Source of the DNA: Chiayiivirga sp.
GTDB taxonomy: Bacteria > Pseudomonadota > Gammaproteobacteria > Xanthomonadales > Xanthomonadaceae
Direction of reading: 5' to 3'
Assembly: GCA_022647565.1 (NCBI GenBank)
Contig: JALCLA010000003.1
Coordinates: 124,001-188,000, forward strand
Length of the DNA stretch: 64,000 bases
Shown: in pieces, positions 1 through 7,421 of the stretch
Numbering within the stretch: position 1 is the stretch's first letter
Layout of the letters: the number at the start of each line of letters is the position of its first letter
Made by a program: the position numbers and the translations under genes
The notes under the pieces: model-generated
Told to the model about the DNA's origin: nothing
What the model saw: the letters and a program-made list of their open reading frames with translations, nothing else
Databases searched by the model: none

Positions 1-1
1 G

Positions 2-637
2 CTTTCCTCTGCTGCCGGGGCGCTGCGGTCCTACCTGCTGGAGTTGGGTGAAGAGGTGGATGGCCTCACGATCCGGGCCACCGTGCCGGTCAACTTGCGG
101 CCGCTGGCGCATGCCAAGAAGCTCGGCAATCACTTTGGTCTGGTGTTCCTCGACCTGCCCATCGGCGAGGCCAATCCGCTGTGCCGGCTCGAACACGTGG
201 CCGAGAACATGCGCCAGATCAAGTCCTCGCGCCAGGCGGTGATGACTTTCGGGGTACTGGCGGCGCTGGGGATGACGCCATTGCCGGTGCAGCGCTTTGC
301 GCTCGACCTGTTCAGCCGCAAGGCCACCTCGGTGGCGACGAACGTGCCAGGTCCGCAGATGCCGCTGTTCCTCGCCGGCTGCAAGGTCACCGATCAGATG
401 TTCTGGGTGCCGCAGACCGGTGGCATCGGCATGGGCATCAGTATCCTGAGCTACAACGGACAGGTGCACTTCGGCCTGATCACCGACGCCAAGTCGGTGA
501 ACAAGCCGGACGAGATCATCAAACGCTTCCAAGGCGAGTTCGAAAAGCTGCTCTACATCACCCTGATGGAAGACTGGGAACAGCCGATCACGTCGAAGGA
601 TGCGCAGTGGACGCTGGCGCGGGAACTGGCGGGGTGA
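2..637 (+). CDS. Wax ester synthase/diacylglycerol acyltransferase, C-terminal part
   Basis: The reading frame is open from the first bases of the window, so the N-terminal half, with the HHxxxDG acyltransferase motif expected in this family, lies outside. What remains (about 211 residues) matches the C-terminal WS/DGAT domain: the TVPVNLRP stretch, a GNHFGLVFLDLP segment, the ATNVPGPQ motif and a late GGIGMGISILSYNG segment. The family esterifies acyl-CoA to fatty alcohols or diacylglycerol, making wax esters or triacylglycerol at the cytoplasmic membrane. A fatty acyl-CoA reductase, an acyl-CoA-binding protein and phasins lie within 10 kb, which supports wax ester or neutral-lipid storage. 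Which acceptor is preferred cannot be told from the sequence. Confidence 0.9.
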   Translation, partial: LSSAAGALRSYLLELGEEVDGLTIRATVPVNLRPLAHAKKLGNHFGLVFLDLPIGEANPLCRLEHVAENMRQIKSSRQAVMTFGVLAALGMTPLPVQRFALDLFSRKATSVATNVPGPQMPLFLAGCKVTDQMFWVPQTGGIGMGISILSYNGQVHFGLITDAKSVNKPDEIIKRFQGEFEKLLYITLMEDWEQPITSKDAQWTLARELAG

Positions 638-664
638 CACCCAGTTGCCGTGTCGCGGCCCGAA

Positions 665-1516
665 TCAATCCTCCAACTGCGACTTGGCAAACTCCAGGTC
701 GAGCTTTTCCATTGCGTCCTTCGGCTTGAGCTTGCTGGCTTTCTCGTAGGCCGCCGCGGCGTCGTCTTCCTTCTTGCTGCCGTACAGCAGCATCAAGCCG
801 TTGCCGTACTCGATGTGCGCGATCGGTGAGTCGGGCGTGAGCTTGAGTGCGGTCTTGAGGTGCTCTTCGCCGGTGGCGGCTTTCACGCCGTAGGTCATGC
901 CGCCGATCAACGCGCCGACCTTGTTGACTATCTCGGCGTGGTACAGGCCCAGCGCGGTATGCGCCTCGGCATGCTTCGGAGCAAGTTTGAGGGTCTTGTC
1001 GAGACTCTCCTTCACCTTGCCCGCGAGGCCCTGCGACAGTGCCTTGGCGATCGAAATGCCCTGGCTGTAGCGGCCTATCGCGAAGGCACGGCGATAGTGC
1101 GCGTTGGCTTCGTCCGGCAGCGCCTTGATCGCCTCGTCCGCCATTGCGCCAAGCGCCTCATAGCGCTTGAGTTGCTCCTTCTCGTCGTCGAGCAGGTAGA
1201 CCGCGTGGATGCCGCCGGCCTTCACCGCGACCGAAGCGCCGAGTGCGCCCAGCTTCTCGCCCGCCTCGAACGCGGCCTGAAACTCGCCCTTGTGATACGC
1301 GCGCCAGGCCTCCTGGAGTGCGGCGGCGATCTTGCCGGCATCGGCCGCCTTGCCGAGCTTTGGGTTGGCCTTGAGCAGCCTGGCGATGCGGCCCTCGTCC
1401 GGGAACGGCTCGCAATCGCCCGCGTGCAGCTTGTCCCAGGCCTTGGCCAGCTTGTCGCCGGCGTAGTCGAAGGATTTCGCGTCATGCGGAAATGCAACCC
1501 AGCCCTTCTTCGCCAT
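665..1516 (-). CDS. TPR-like helical repeat protein
   Basis: A 283-residue protein with no signal peptide or membrane segment. The second half has helical pairs resembling tetratricopeptide repeats (for example around AHTALGLYHAEIV and AHIEYGNGLMLLYG) and a lysine-rich C-terminus. The N-terminal half (AWDKLHAGDCEPFPDE, then an alanine-rich helix) is not a domain I recognise. The start is supported by a GGGGACA stretch just before ATG. It is convergent with the wax synthase gene and divergent from the phasin. A scaffold or adaptor role is the usual inference for such repeats; the partner is unknown. Confidence 0.7.
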   Translation of the reverse strand: MAKKGWVAFPHDAKSFDYAGDKLAKAWDKLHAGDCEPFPDEGRIARLLKANPKLGKAADAGKIAAALQEAWRAYHKGEFQAAFEAGEKLGALGASVAVKAGGIHAVYLLDDEKEQLKRYEALGAMADEAIKALPDEANAHYRRAFAIGRYSQGISIAKALSQGLAGKVKESLDKTLKLAPKHAEAHTALGLYHAEIVNKVGALIGGMTYGVKAATGEEHLKTALKLTPDSPIAHIEYGNGLMLLYGSKKEDDAAAAYEKASKLKPKDAMEKLDLEFAKSQLED

Positions 1517-1634
1517 CGCGCTGTCCCCGTAGTGTGTTTGTTCTAGCCGTGCTTTCTAGCATACGCCTCCGTACGAAGCCTCGTACTCCCGTTCCGGGCC
1601 CGGCGGCCCGACACATACGCAGAAGAGGTGTCCC

Positions 1635-2066
1635 ATGGCCAAGCAGATCAAGACTCGAAGCAAAGCGAAGGGCGGCATCGAGCCCCGCGATTTCCTCCTT
1701 GCCGGCGTTGGCGCTATGTCGCTGACTCGCAAGCAGGGCATCAAGCTCTATGGCGTGCTGCTGGATGAAGGCAAGTCGATCCAGGGCCGTGTCGAACAGG
1801 GCATCGAGAGCCTCAAGGAGCAGGCAGTACTCGGCGTCGAAATCGTGCGCGAGCGCATGGAAGCCGTGGTGACCCCGATTCGAGCCCGTTTCGACGCCAC
1901 CTACGGCACGGTAAAGTCTGAGGTGGAAAGCCGCCTCGCGCCGGTGCTGGACAAGTTCGGCGTCAAGCGCAGCATCAAGACCCGCGCCACCACCGGTGCG
2001 AAGCGCGCGGTACGCAAGACCAAGGCAGCAACCAAGCGCGTGGTACGCAAGGCGCGTGCGGCCTGA
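1635..2066 (+). CDS. Phasin-family granule-associated protein
   Basis: A 143-residue protein with a helical amphipathic core (about residues 15-105, including GVGAMSLTRKQGIKLYGVLLDEG) followed by a Lys/Arg/Ala-rich tail of histone-like repeats (residues about 110-143, with KRAVRKTKAATKR). This layout matches PhaI/PhaF-type phasins: the core coats polyhydroxyalkanoate or lipid inclusions and the basic tail can contact DNA. A second phasin lies at 6750-7280. No PHA synthase is visible in the window, so the coated inclusion could be wax ester or triacylglycerol rather than PHA. A strong terminator follows the stop codon. Confidence 0.85.
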   Translation: MAKQIKTRSKAKGGIEPRDFLLAGVGAMSLTRKQGIKLYGVLLDEGKSIQGRVEQGIESLKEQAVLGVEIVRERMEAVVTPIRARFDATYGTVKSEVESRLAPVLDKFGVKRSIKTRATTGAKRAVRKTKAATKRVVRKARAA

Positions 2067-2129
2067 CGCAATCACGCCGGGCCGCGGCCCGGTGCAGTAA
2101 CTGTCCCTCCAACGACAGGGCTACGAAGG

Positions 2130-2158
2130 CGCCCCGGCAGGATTGCCGGGGCGTTTTT
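2130..2158 (+). terminator. Rho-independent terminator after phasin
   Basis: A perfect 10-bp stem (CGCCCCGGCA at 2130-2139 pairing with 2144-2153), a 4-nt loop and an immediate TTTTT at 2154-2158. It ends the phasin transcript and separates it from the convergent TetR gene. Confidence 0.9.
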
Positions 2159-2183
2159 GTTGGTTGGTGCAGATTGCCGCGGA

Positions 2184-2813
2184 TCAGGACTGGACGTAGG
2201 CCTGGGACAAGGTGTTCAGATGCAGGCGCTCGGCATCGCGCAGGAAGGGCGCAAGCAGCATCATCACCTGGCGGATGCCATGACGTATCGCCTCGTGCTC
2301 GTCGCTGGTGCCGCGCACGCTGCTGAAGTTGAGCCAGAAGGTTGCGATCAGCAGGATGTTGCTGGCGGTGGCCTCGATTTCGTCCTTGGAGGCGCGCATG
2401 ACGCCGGCTTGCACCAGGCCGCGCATCACTTCGGTGGCGCTGTCGGTGGCGCGCTTGAGGATGCGGGCAAAATGCAGGCGCAGCTTGCGGTTGCGGCTGA
2501 GGATGTCGACCAGGTCGCGATACAGGAAGCGGAACTCCCAGATGCATTCGTAGACCAGGTGCAGTTGCAGCCAGATGTCCTCAAGGCCCGGCAGGCGGCC
2601 TTCGGGCGTGGTCAGGGCGCGATCGATGCGCTCTTCGTACTGCGCGAAGAGCTGCTCGATGATGTCGTCCTTGTTGCGGAAGTGGTAGTAGAGGTTGCCC
2701 GGGCTGATCTCCAGTTCGTCGGCGATGTGGTTGGTCGTGACATTGGGCTCGCCACGGGTGTTGAACAGCGCGAGGCTGGCTTCGAGGATGCGCTCGCGCG
2801 TGCGCCGGGCCAT
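2184..2813 (-). CDS. TetR-family transcriptional regulator
   Basis: A 209-residue repressor with the TetR N-terminal helix-turn-helix (residues about 3-50: TRERILEASLALFNTRG, then ISPGNLYYHFRNKDDI) and a longer helical ligand-binding domain. It lies 9 bp downstream of the acyl-CoA-binding protein gene on the same strand, so the two form an operon read divergently from the fatty acyl-CoA reductase. The context suggests it controls acyl-CoA flow into fatty alcohol; the ligand is unknown, a long-chain acyl-CoA being the obvious guess. A 12-bp palindrome in the divergent promoter region is a candidate operator. Confidence 0.88.
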   Translation of the reverse strand: MARRTRERILEASLALFNTRGEPNVTTNHIADELEISPGNLYYHFRNKDDIIEQLFAQYEERIDRALTTPEGRLPGLEDIWLQLHLVYECIWEFRFLYRDLVDILSRNRKLRLHFARILKRATDSATEVMRGLVQAGVMRASKDEIEATASNILLIATFWLNFSSVRGTSDEHEAIRHGIRQVMMLLAPFLRDAERLHLNTLSQAYVQS

Positions 2814-2822
2814 GGATGGGGC

Positions 2823-3080
2823 TCAGGAACGCAGTTTCTTCACCAGATCCACATACTTCTTCATCGCGTCGTCGGAAGCGGTGCCCTTGAGCTTGGCCCA
2901 GGCTTCGTACTTGGCGGTGCCCACGAAATCGAAGAAGCCCGGCTTGGGGCCGCTGACGTCACCGTCCGCCCCTTGCTTGTAGAGCGCATAGAGCTTGAGC
3001 AAGGTGTCGTTGTCGGGACGCTCCGAGAGGTCCTTGATGTCCTTGGCAGCTTGTTCGAACTGGGCCTTGAGATCGGCCAT
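2823..3080 (-). CDS. Acyl-CoA-binding protein (ACBP)
   Basis: An 85-residue protein covering the entire ACBP family length. Diagnostic residues are visible: LKLYALYKQGADGD, the GFFDFVGTAKYEAWAKLKG segment and a C-terminal YVDLVKKL helix. ACBPs bind medium- to long-chain acyl-CoA in the cytosol and form an acyl-CoA pool. Bacterial ACBPs are sporadic. Here the gene is the first of an operon with a TetR regulator and diverges from a fatty acyl-CoA reductase, which suggests acyl-CoA delivery to the reductase or to the wax synthase. A good promoter precedes it. Confidence 0.95.
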   Translation of the reverse strand: MADLKAQFEQAAKDIKDLSERPDNDTLLKLYALYKQGADGDVSGPKPGFFDFVGTAKYEAWAKLKGTASDDAMKKYVDLVKKLRS

Positions 3081-3137
3081 GGCGGGCTCCGGGAAGGGGG
3101 AACGGATGCCGGTTGCGTTGCCGCCGGCGTGGGCTGG

Positions 3138-3166
3138 TAGATAACACGCGCCCCCAGGACGGTCAA
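3138..3166 (-). promoter_or_regulatory. Predicted sigma70 promoter of the ACBP-tetR operon
   Basis: Read on the minus strand: -35 TTGACC (plus positions 3161-3166), a 17-bp spacer and -10 TATCTA (3138-3143). It points at the ACBP start 58 bp downstream. Confidence 0.6.
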
Positions 3167-3191
3167 CGCGAGGTTTTCGGCGGAGCGAAAT

Positions 3192-3203
3192 CGTCGCGCG
3201 ACG
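3192..3203. promoter_or_regulatory. 12-bp palindrome, candidate TetR operator
   Basis: CGTCGCGCGACG is a perfect palindrome between the divergent ACBP-tetR and fatty acyl-CoA reductase genes, 25 bp upstream of the ACBP -35 box. A weak plus-strand promoter (TAGGCA at 3205-3210, 17-bp spacer, TATCTT at 3228-3233) begins directly beside it. Binding by the neighbouring TetR protein is an inference from position. Confidence 0.35.
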
Positions 3204-3304
3204 CTAGGCAGGGAACGCACTCGGGGCTATCTTTGGTCTACATCCATACGCGGGCGCAGGGCGGGTGCCCGGCGTAGCGGCAGCCATCGGGGGAGGGGAG
3301 CGCA

Positions 3305-5299
3305 ATGTCCTATTTCGTCACCGGAGCCACGGGCTTCATCGGTCGGTTCCTGATCGGCAAGTTGCTCGCGCGCAAGGGCACGATCCACGTGCTGGTGCGC
3401 AAGGGGTCGCAGAAGAAGCTCGATGAGCTGATCGAAAAGATGGGCTGGGATGGAAAACGGATCGTGCCGGTGCCGGGTGACCTGGCCAAACCCAACCTCG
3501 GGGTTTCCACGGCGCAGGCCAAGGCGCTCGTCGGCAAGGTCAAGCACTTCTTCCACCTTGCTGCCATCTATGACCTCAATGCCGACGCGGCCAGCCAGCA
3601 GGTGGCGAACATCGATGGCACCCGCAACGCGGTGCAACTGGCGGAAGCCATCAAGGCCGGCTGCTTCCACCACACCAGTTCCATTGCCGTGGCCGGGTTG
3701 TATCCGGGCGTGTTCCGGGAGGACATGTTCGCCGAGGCCGAAGACCTCGACACCAATCCGTATTTCCGCACCAAGCACGAGTCGGAAAAGATCGTGCGTA
3801 CCGAGTGCGACAAGATTCCTTACCGCATCTATCGCCCCAGCATTGTCCTGGGTCATTCGAAGACCGGCGAGATCGACAAGATCGATGGACCGTACTACTT
3901 CTTCACCCTGCTGAAGAAACTGCGCGAGGCCATCCCGGCATGGATGCCGACCATCGGCATCGAGGGCGGCCGCATCAACATGGTGCCGGTCGACTACGTG
4001 GTCGACGCGATGGACCACATCGCGCACAAGGCCGGGCTCGATGGCGGGGTGTTCCACCTCACCGACCCGGCGCCGCGCCGCATCGGCGAGGTGCTCAACC
4101 TGTTCGCGCGCGCCGGCCATGCGCCGCAGATGACGATGCGGCTCGATGCACGCATGTTCGCCTTCGTCCCTGCGCCGATTCGCATGGCACTGACCAACCT
4201 GCCACCGGTGAAGCGCTTCACCAACATGCTGCTGCGCGACCTCGGCATCCCGCGCGAGGTGATGAAGAACATCACCTATCCGACCCGTTTCGACTGCCGT
4301 GAAACCGAGCGCGCGCTCAAGGGCAGCAAGATCCGCGTCCCTGCGCTGGAGGACTACGCGTGGCGGTTGTGGGATTACTGGGAGCGCCACCTCGACCCGG
4401 CACTGTTCGTGGATCGCAGCCTGAAAGGTCGTATCGGCGGCAAGGTGGTGGTAATCACCGGTGGTTCGGCCGGCATTGGCAAGGCGGCGGCACTCAAGAT
4501 TGCCGCGGCGGGCGCCAAGACGGTGATTGTGGCGCGCGGCGAAGAGGAGTTGTTCGCGACCCGCGACGAGATCAAGGCGGCCGGTGGCGATTGCTACGCC
4601 TATACCTGCGACCTCTCCGACATGAAGTCCTGCGATGAGCTGGTGGCGAAGGTGACGGCCGATCATGGCGGGGTCGATGTGCTGGTGAACAACGCCGGAC
4701 GCTCGATCCGTCGTTCGATCGAGCTCAGCTACGACCGCTTCCACGACTTCGAACGCACCATGCAGCTCAACTATTTCGGGTGCCTGAGACTGATCATGGG
4801 TTTCTTGCCGAAGATGACCGAGCGCCGTCGCGGCCACATCATCAACATCTCGTCGATCGGCGTGCTGGCCAATTCGCCGCGCTTCTCGGCCTACGTGGCC
4901 TCGAAGTCGGCGCTCGATGCCTTCAGCCGCTGCGCCCAGGGCGAGTTGTCGGGGAAGGGGATTTCCTTCACCACGATCAACATGCCGCTGGTGAAGACCG
5001 CGATGATCGCGCCCACCAAGATGTACGACAGCGTGCCCACGTTGAGCCCGGAGGAGGCCGGCGACCTGATCGTGGAGGCGATCATCGAGCGACCGAGCCG
5101 GATCGCCACGCGCCTTGGCACCTTTGCCGCCGTGATCAATGCGATTGCGCCCAAGGCTTACGAGGTTGTCATGAGCACCGCCTTCGAATTGTTCCCGGAT
5201 TCGGCTGCGGCCAAGGGCATGAAGGGTCGACACGAGGGCGAGCAGGCCACCAACGAACAGATCGCCTTTGCGGCACTGATGCGCGGCGTGCACTGGTAA
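3305..5299 (+). CDS. Fatty acyl-CoA reductase (alcohol-forming), two SDR domains
   Basis: A 664-residue protein with two Rossmann domains. The N-terminal domain (about residues 1-360) begins with the TGATGFIGRFL NAD(P) motif and has a YFRTKHESEK active-site region (YxxxK-like), as in the NAD-binding-4/acyl reductase family. The C-terminal domain (about 375-640) is a classical short-chain dehydrogenase with GGSAGIGKA, NNAGRS and YVASKSALDAF. From memory the length, domain order and many segments match the Marinobacter fatty acyl-CoA reductase of about 660 residues, which reduces acyl-CoA to fatty alcohol through the aldehyde. A GGGGAGGGGAG ribosome site precedes the ATG. With the WS/DGAT it would supply the alcohol half of wax esters. 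Confidence 0.9.
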   Translation: MSYFVTGATGFIGRFLIGKLLARKGTIHVLVRKGSQKKLDELIEKMGWDGKRIVPVPGDLAKPNLGVSTAQAKALVGKVKHFFHLAAIYDLNADAASQQVANIDGTRNAVQLAEAIKAGCFHHTSSIAVAGLYPGVFREDMFAEAEDLDTNPYFRTKHESEKIVRTECDKIPYRIYRPSIVLGHSKTGEIDKIDGPYYFFTLLKKLREAIPAWMPTIGIEGGRINMVPVDYVVDAMDHIAHKAGLDGGVFHLTDPAPRRIGEVLNLFARAGHAPQMTMRLDARMFAFVPAPIRMALTNLPPVKRFTNMLLRDLGIPREVMKNITYPTRFDCRETERALKGSKIRVPALEDYAWRLWDYWERHLDPALFVDRSLKGRIGGKVVVITGGSAGIGKAAALKIAAAGAKTVIVARGEEELFATRDEIKAAGGDCYAYTCDLSDMKSCDELVAKVTADHGGVDVLVNNAGRSIRRSIELSYDRFHDFERTMQLNYFGCLRLIMGFLPKMTERRRGHIINISSIGVLANSPRFSAYVASKSALDAFSRCAQGELSGKGISFTTINMPLVKTAMIAPTKMYDSVPTLSPEEAGDLIVEAIIERPSRIATRLGTFAAVINAIAPKAYEVVMSTAFELFPDSAAAKGMKGRHEGEQATNEQIAFAALMRGVHW

Positions 5300-5310
5300 T
5301 CGCGTTGCAC

Positions 5311-5338
5311 CGATGCGCCGCCATCGCGCGGCGCATCG
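5311..5338 (+). terminator. Hairpin downstream of the fatty acyl-CoA reductase
   Basis: A perfect 10-bp stem (CGATGCGCCG at 5311-5320 with 5329-5338) and an 8-nt loop, 11 bp past the stop codon. No T tract follows, so it may act with Rho or only as a 3' end stabiliser. Confidence 0.45.
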
Positions 5339-5493
5339 ATCAAGCTGCGGTGGCGCGGGAAGCCCCCCGCGAGCTGAAGCGCGCCCTGACGCATTGCGCA
5401 TGACGCATGTGCCCGGCCGGATGCGTTGGTTGGAACGTGGTGCGAAGCCGGATCAGGTGGCGGCGAAGCCGACGCTGCCTCGCACGTCAGGGT

Positions 5494-6465
5494 TCAACGG
5501 CATTGTTTCCAGCGTACGGCTGCCGCGATTCCGCCTTCGGCAGCCGGGCTTTCGATCTGCAGGCGGGTGTAGCGTTGCTCCTCGTGCTCCAGCACGATGC
5601 GGCAGATCTCGTCGAACAGGGCGTCAGGAATTTCAACCGAACTCTGGCGCAGGCTGACCACCAGGGTGGACTTGGTCGCCCAGGAGGCGTTCGCCACGAC
5701 CGGATTGTTCCGCACCTCCATGGCTACCGCGGTGCGTCGCGCGACCAGTTGCGATTCACTCAGGGTGGTGTCGACGGCCGGGCGCGACTCGGCCGGCGTC
5801 GTGGCCTTCGCGGCGTTTGCCACCGTTTGCGGCATGCTCATGCGCAGCGCGGGACTCGCGGTCTCGAGTGCCGCGGGCGTCGGGAGCACGGCGGCGGTGA
5901 GCAGGCCTGCCACGCAGGCACCGACGCCAGTAGCGATCGAGCGCTTGAGTCGCTCGGCACGGCTGCGGACCAGCACTTCTTCGCGCACGTCGTGCGGCAG
6001 GAAGCTGCGGACCTGTCGCCACAAGTCTTCGTCTGCAAGGATCTCGATGCGGCGGTTCGACGCTAGCAGGCGCGCCGAAGCCTCGACGCCACCGGACGTG
6101 GCAAGCACCGCGCCTTCGGCACCGTGCGATTCGACTTGCGTGGCCAAGTCACGAATGCCCTGGTCGGTGACGCGATGCGCAGCGCCGTTCTTGCACTGCA
6201 CCAGATAGCGCGAGCTTCCACGCGCCATCAGCAGGTCAAACCCGCCGTCACCCAGATTCCGCTCTTCCGGGGCACGGCTGAAGCCGCGCTCCTGCAGGAC
6301 ATCCTCGACCAGATGCGCGAAGTCTCGCCACTTGAGCCCGCACAGCGCCACCATCCCGGCTGCTGCCTGCTGCTTGTCGCTGCGCCACAGGCCCAGGGCG
6401 AACGACAACGCCAGGCCGATCACCAACGCCGCGATCAAGCCCATCAGGACCGGGTGGAACAGCAT
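5494..6465 (-). CDS. Membrane-anchored Mrr-like restriction-endonuclease-fold protein
   Basis: A 323-residue protein with an N-terminal membrane segment (residues about 3-28), then an Mrr-type endonuclease-fold domain (about 42-150). The catalytic signature is visible: a conserved GDGGFDLLM aspartate followed by YLVQCKN, the D...QxK active-site form. A second hydrophobic segment (about 177-195) is followed by a C-terminal domain I cannot place. Mrr-fold proteins cut methylated or foreign DNA, but membrane-tethered versions are poorly characterised. It stands alone, with no methyltransferase beside it, so classical restriction is not supported by context. Confidence 0.75.
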   Translation of the reverse strand: MLFHPVLMGLIAALVIGLALSFALGLWRSDKQQAAAGMVALCGLKWRDFAHLVEDVLQERGFSRAPEERNLGDGGFDLLMARGSSRYLVQCKNGAAHRVTDQGIRDLATQVESHGAEGAVLATSGGVEASARLLASNRRIEILADEDLWRQVRSFLPHDVREEVLVRSRAERLKRSIATGVGACVAGLLTAAVLPTPAALETASPALRMSMPQTVANAAKATTPAESRPAVDTTLSESQLVARRTAVAMEVRNNPVVANASWATKSTLVVSLRQSSVEIPDALFDEICRIVLEHEEQRYTRLQIESPAAEGGIAAAVRWKQCR

Positions 6466-6653
6466 GTCGGGCTCGCGCTCGTCGGGTGGCGGGAGCGAAA
6501 TGATAGCGCTGCAGGCCGCGAACGCGATGTCGCCGCCTTCAGCGTGGGCTCGGACTCGTCGGGCAGGGAGTGCTCGGGCTTCCGTCGACGGGGTCTGGCG
6601 TGCAAGGTGCGCGTGAAGATGGACGGGCCACGCTCGGGCACGAGCAAGAAGAA

Positions 6654-6742
6654 GCCCGCCAGCCAGAAGCCGTAGGGGAGGGAGCTAACGGCGTTCCGAG
6701 CGGCTGGCGGGCGTCAAGCGAGCGACGGACGAGGTCCGTCGC
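6654..6742. repeat. Two inverted repeats downstream of the second phasin
   Basis: GCCCGCCAGCC (6654-6664) recurs inverted at 6702-6712 with a 37-nt gap, and a 9-bp hairpin (GCGACGGAC at 6722-6730 with 6734-6742, 3-nt loop) lies directly past the phasin stop codon. The second hairpin could end the minus-strand phasin transcript, though no T tract follows. I see no gene in 6466-6749. Confidence 0.5.
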
Positions 6743-6749
6743 GTGATGT

Positions 6750-7280
6750 TCAGTCGGTCAGGTCCTTGATCGCCTTCTTGCGCTTGGCGACCGCCTTCTT
6801 GACCGTCTTGCGGGTGGTGGCGGCCGGCTTGGCGCCGGCCTTGCGGCTCGGCGCCGCCTTGGCGCCGCCCAGCTTGCGCAGCTCAGCGTTGAGCGTATCG
6901 ACCCGCGCAATCAGGGACTGGAGGTCATCGCGCCCCGGAACGCCAAGGCGGGTGAGGGCGCGCTGCACCCGATCCTCGAACACCTTCTCGAGGCGATCCC
7001 AGGTATCGGCGGCGCGTTCCTTGACCGCGCCGACGCGGTTCTCCACCGCATCACGCACCGCGTCGACCTTGCCGGTGGCCAGCTTGCGCGTCTTCTGTTC
7101 CAAGGTCGAACCTTCCTTCACGAGCGTTTCGAACAACTTGCCGCCTTCTTCCTGTGCGCGCGAGAACGCGCCCATGCCGGCCTGCCAGATCTGCTGGGCA
7201 GAATCCATGATGTTGCGCGGGGCGGCTTCGGTCGCTTTCGGCGCAGACCGGGTCTTGGCGGTGGATTTCAGCTTGGCCAT
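6750..7280 (-). CDS. Phasin-family protein with basic tail
   Basis: A 176-residue protein. The core carries the phasin signature: NIMDSAQQIWQAGMGAFSRAQEEGGKLFE, then a heptad-like helix (residues about 60-105) and a leucine-rich helix beginning GRDDLQSLIARVDTLNAEL. The last 40 residues are Lys/Ala-rich. This is PhaF/PhaI type: it coats storage granules and may tether them to DNA. The start is placed at the internal ATG because GGAGGGA lies just upstream of it. Compared with the phasin at 1635-2066, this one has the longer oligomerisation helix. Confidence 0.88.
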   Translation of the reverse strand: MAKLKSTAKTRSAPKATEAAPRNIMDSAQQIWQAGMGAFSRAQEEGGKLFETLVKEGSTLEQKTRKLATGKVDAVRDAVENRVGAVKERAADTWDRLEKVFEDRVQRALTRLGVPGRDDLQSLIARVDTLNAELRKLGGAKAAPSRKAGAKPAATTRKTVKKAVAKRKKAIKDLTD

Positions 7281-7421
7281 CGGGTGTCCCTCCACTGGTT
7301 GTTCTTGGCGCATCGCGCCTTGTGTGCCCGCAATCTAGGCTTGCCCGCTAGAATATTCACACTACGTGGGCGGCGAACTGTCCAGGGGTGCGTGGCGGCG
7401 TCGAATGCTGCAGCCCGATCT

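Noticed and set aside
3227-5401. A 724-codon open frame on the minus strand opposite the fatty acyl-CoA reductase
   Set aside because: It mirrors a high-GC coding gene, with composition full of Arg, His, Gly and Asp, and has no recognisable domain. The plus-strand protein has clear SDR motifs over its full length.
6124-6675. A plus-strand frame overlapping the Mrr-like gene and the following gap
   Set aside because: Composition is typical of antisense frames, and the Mrr-like protein explains the region to 6465. The rest holds only inverted repeats.
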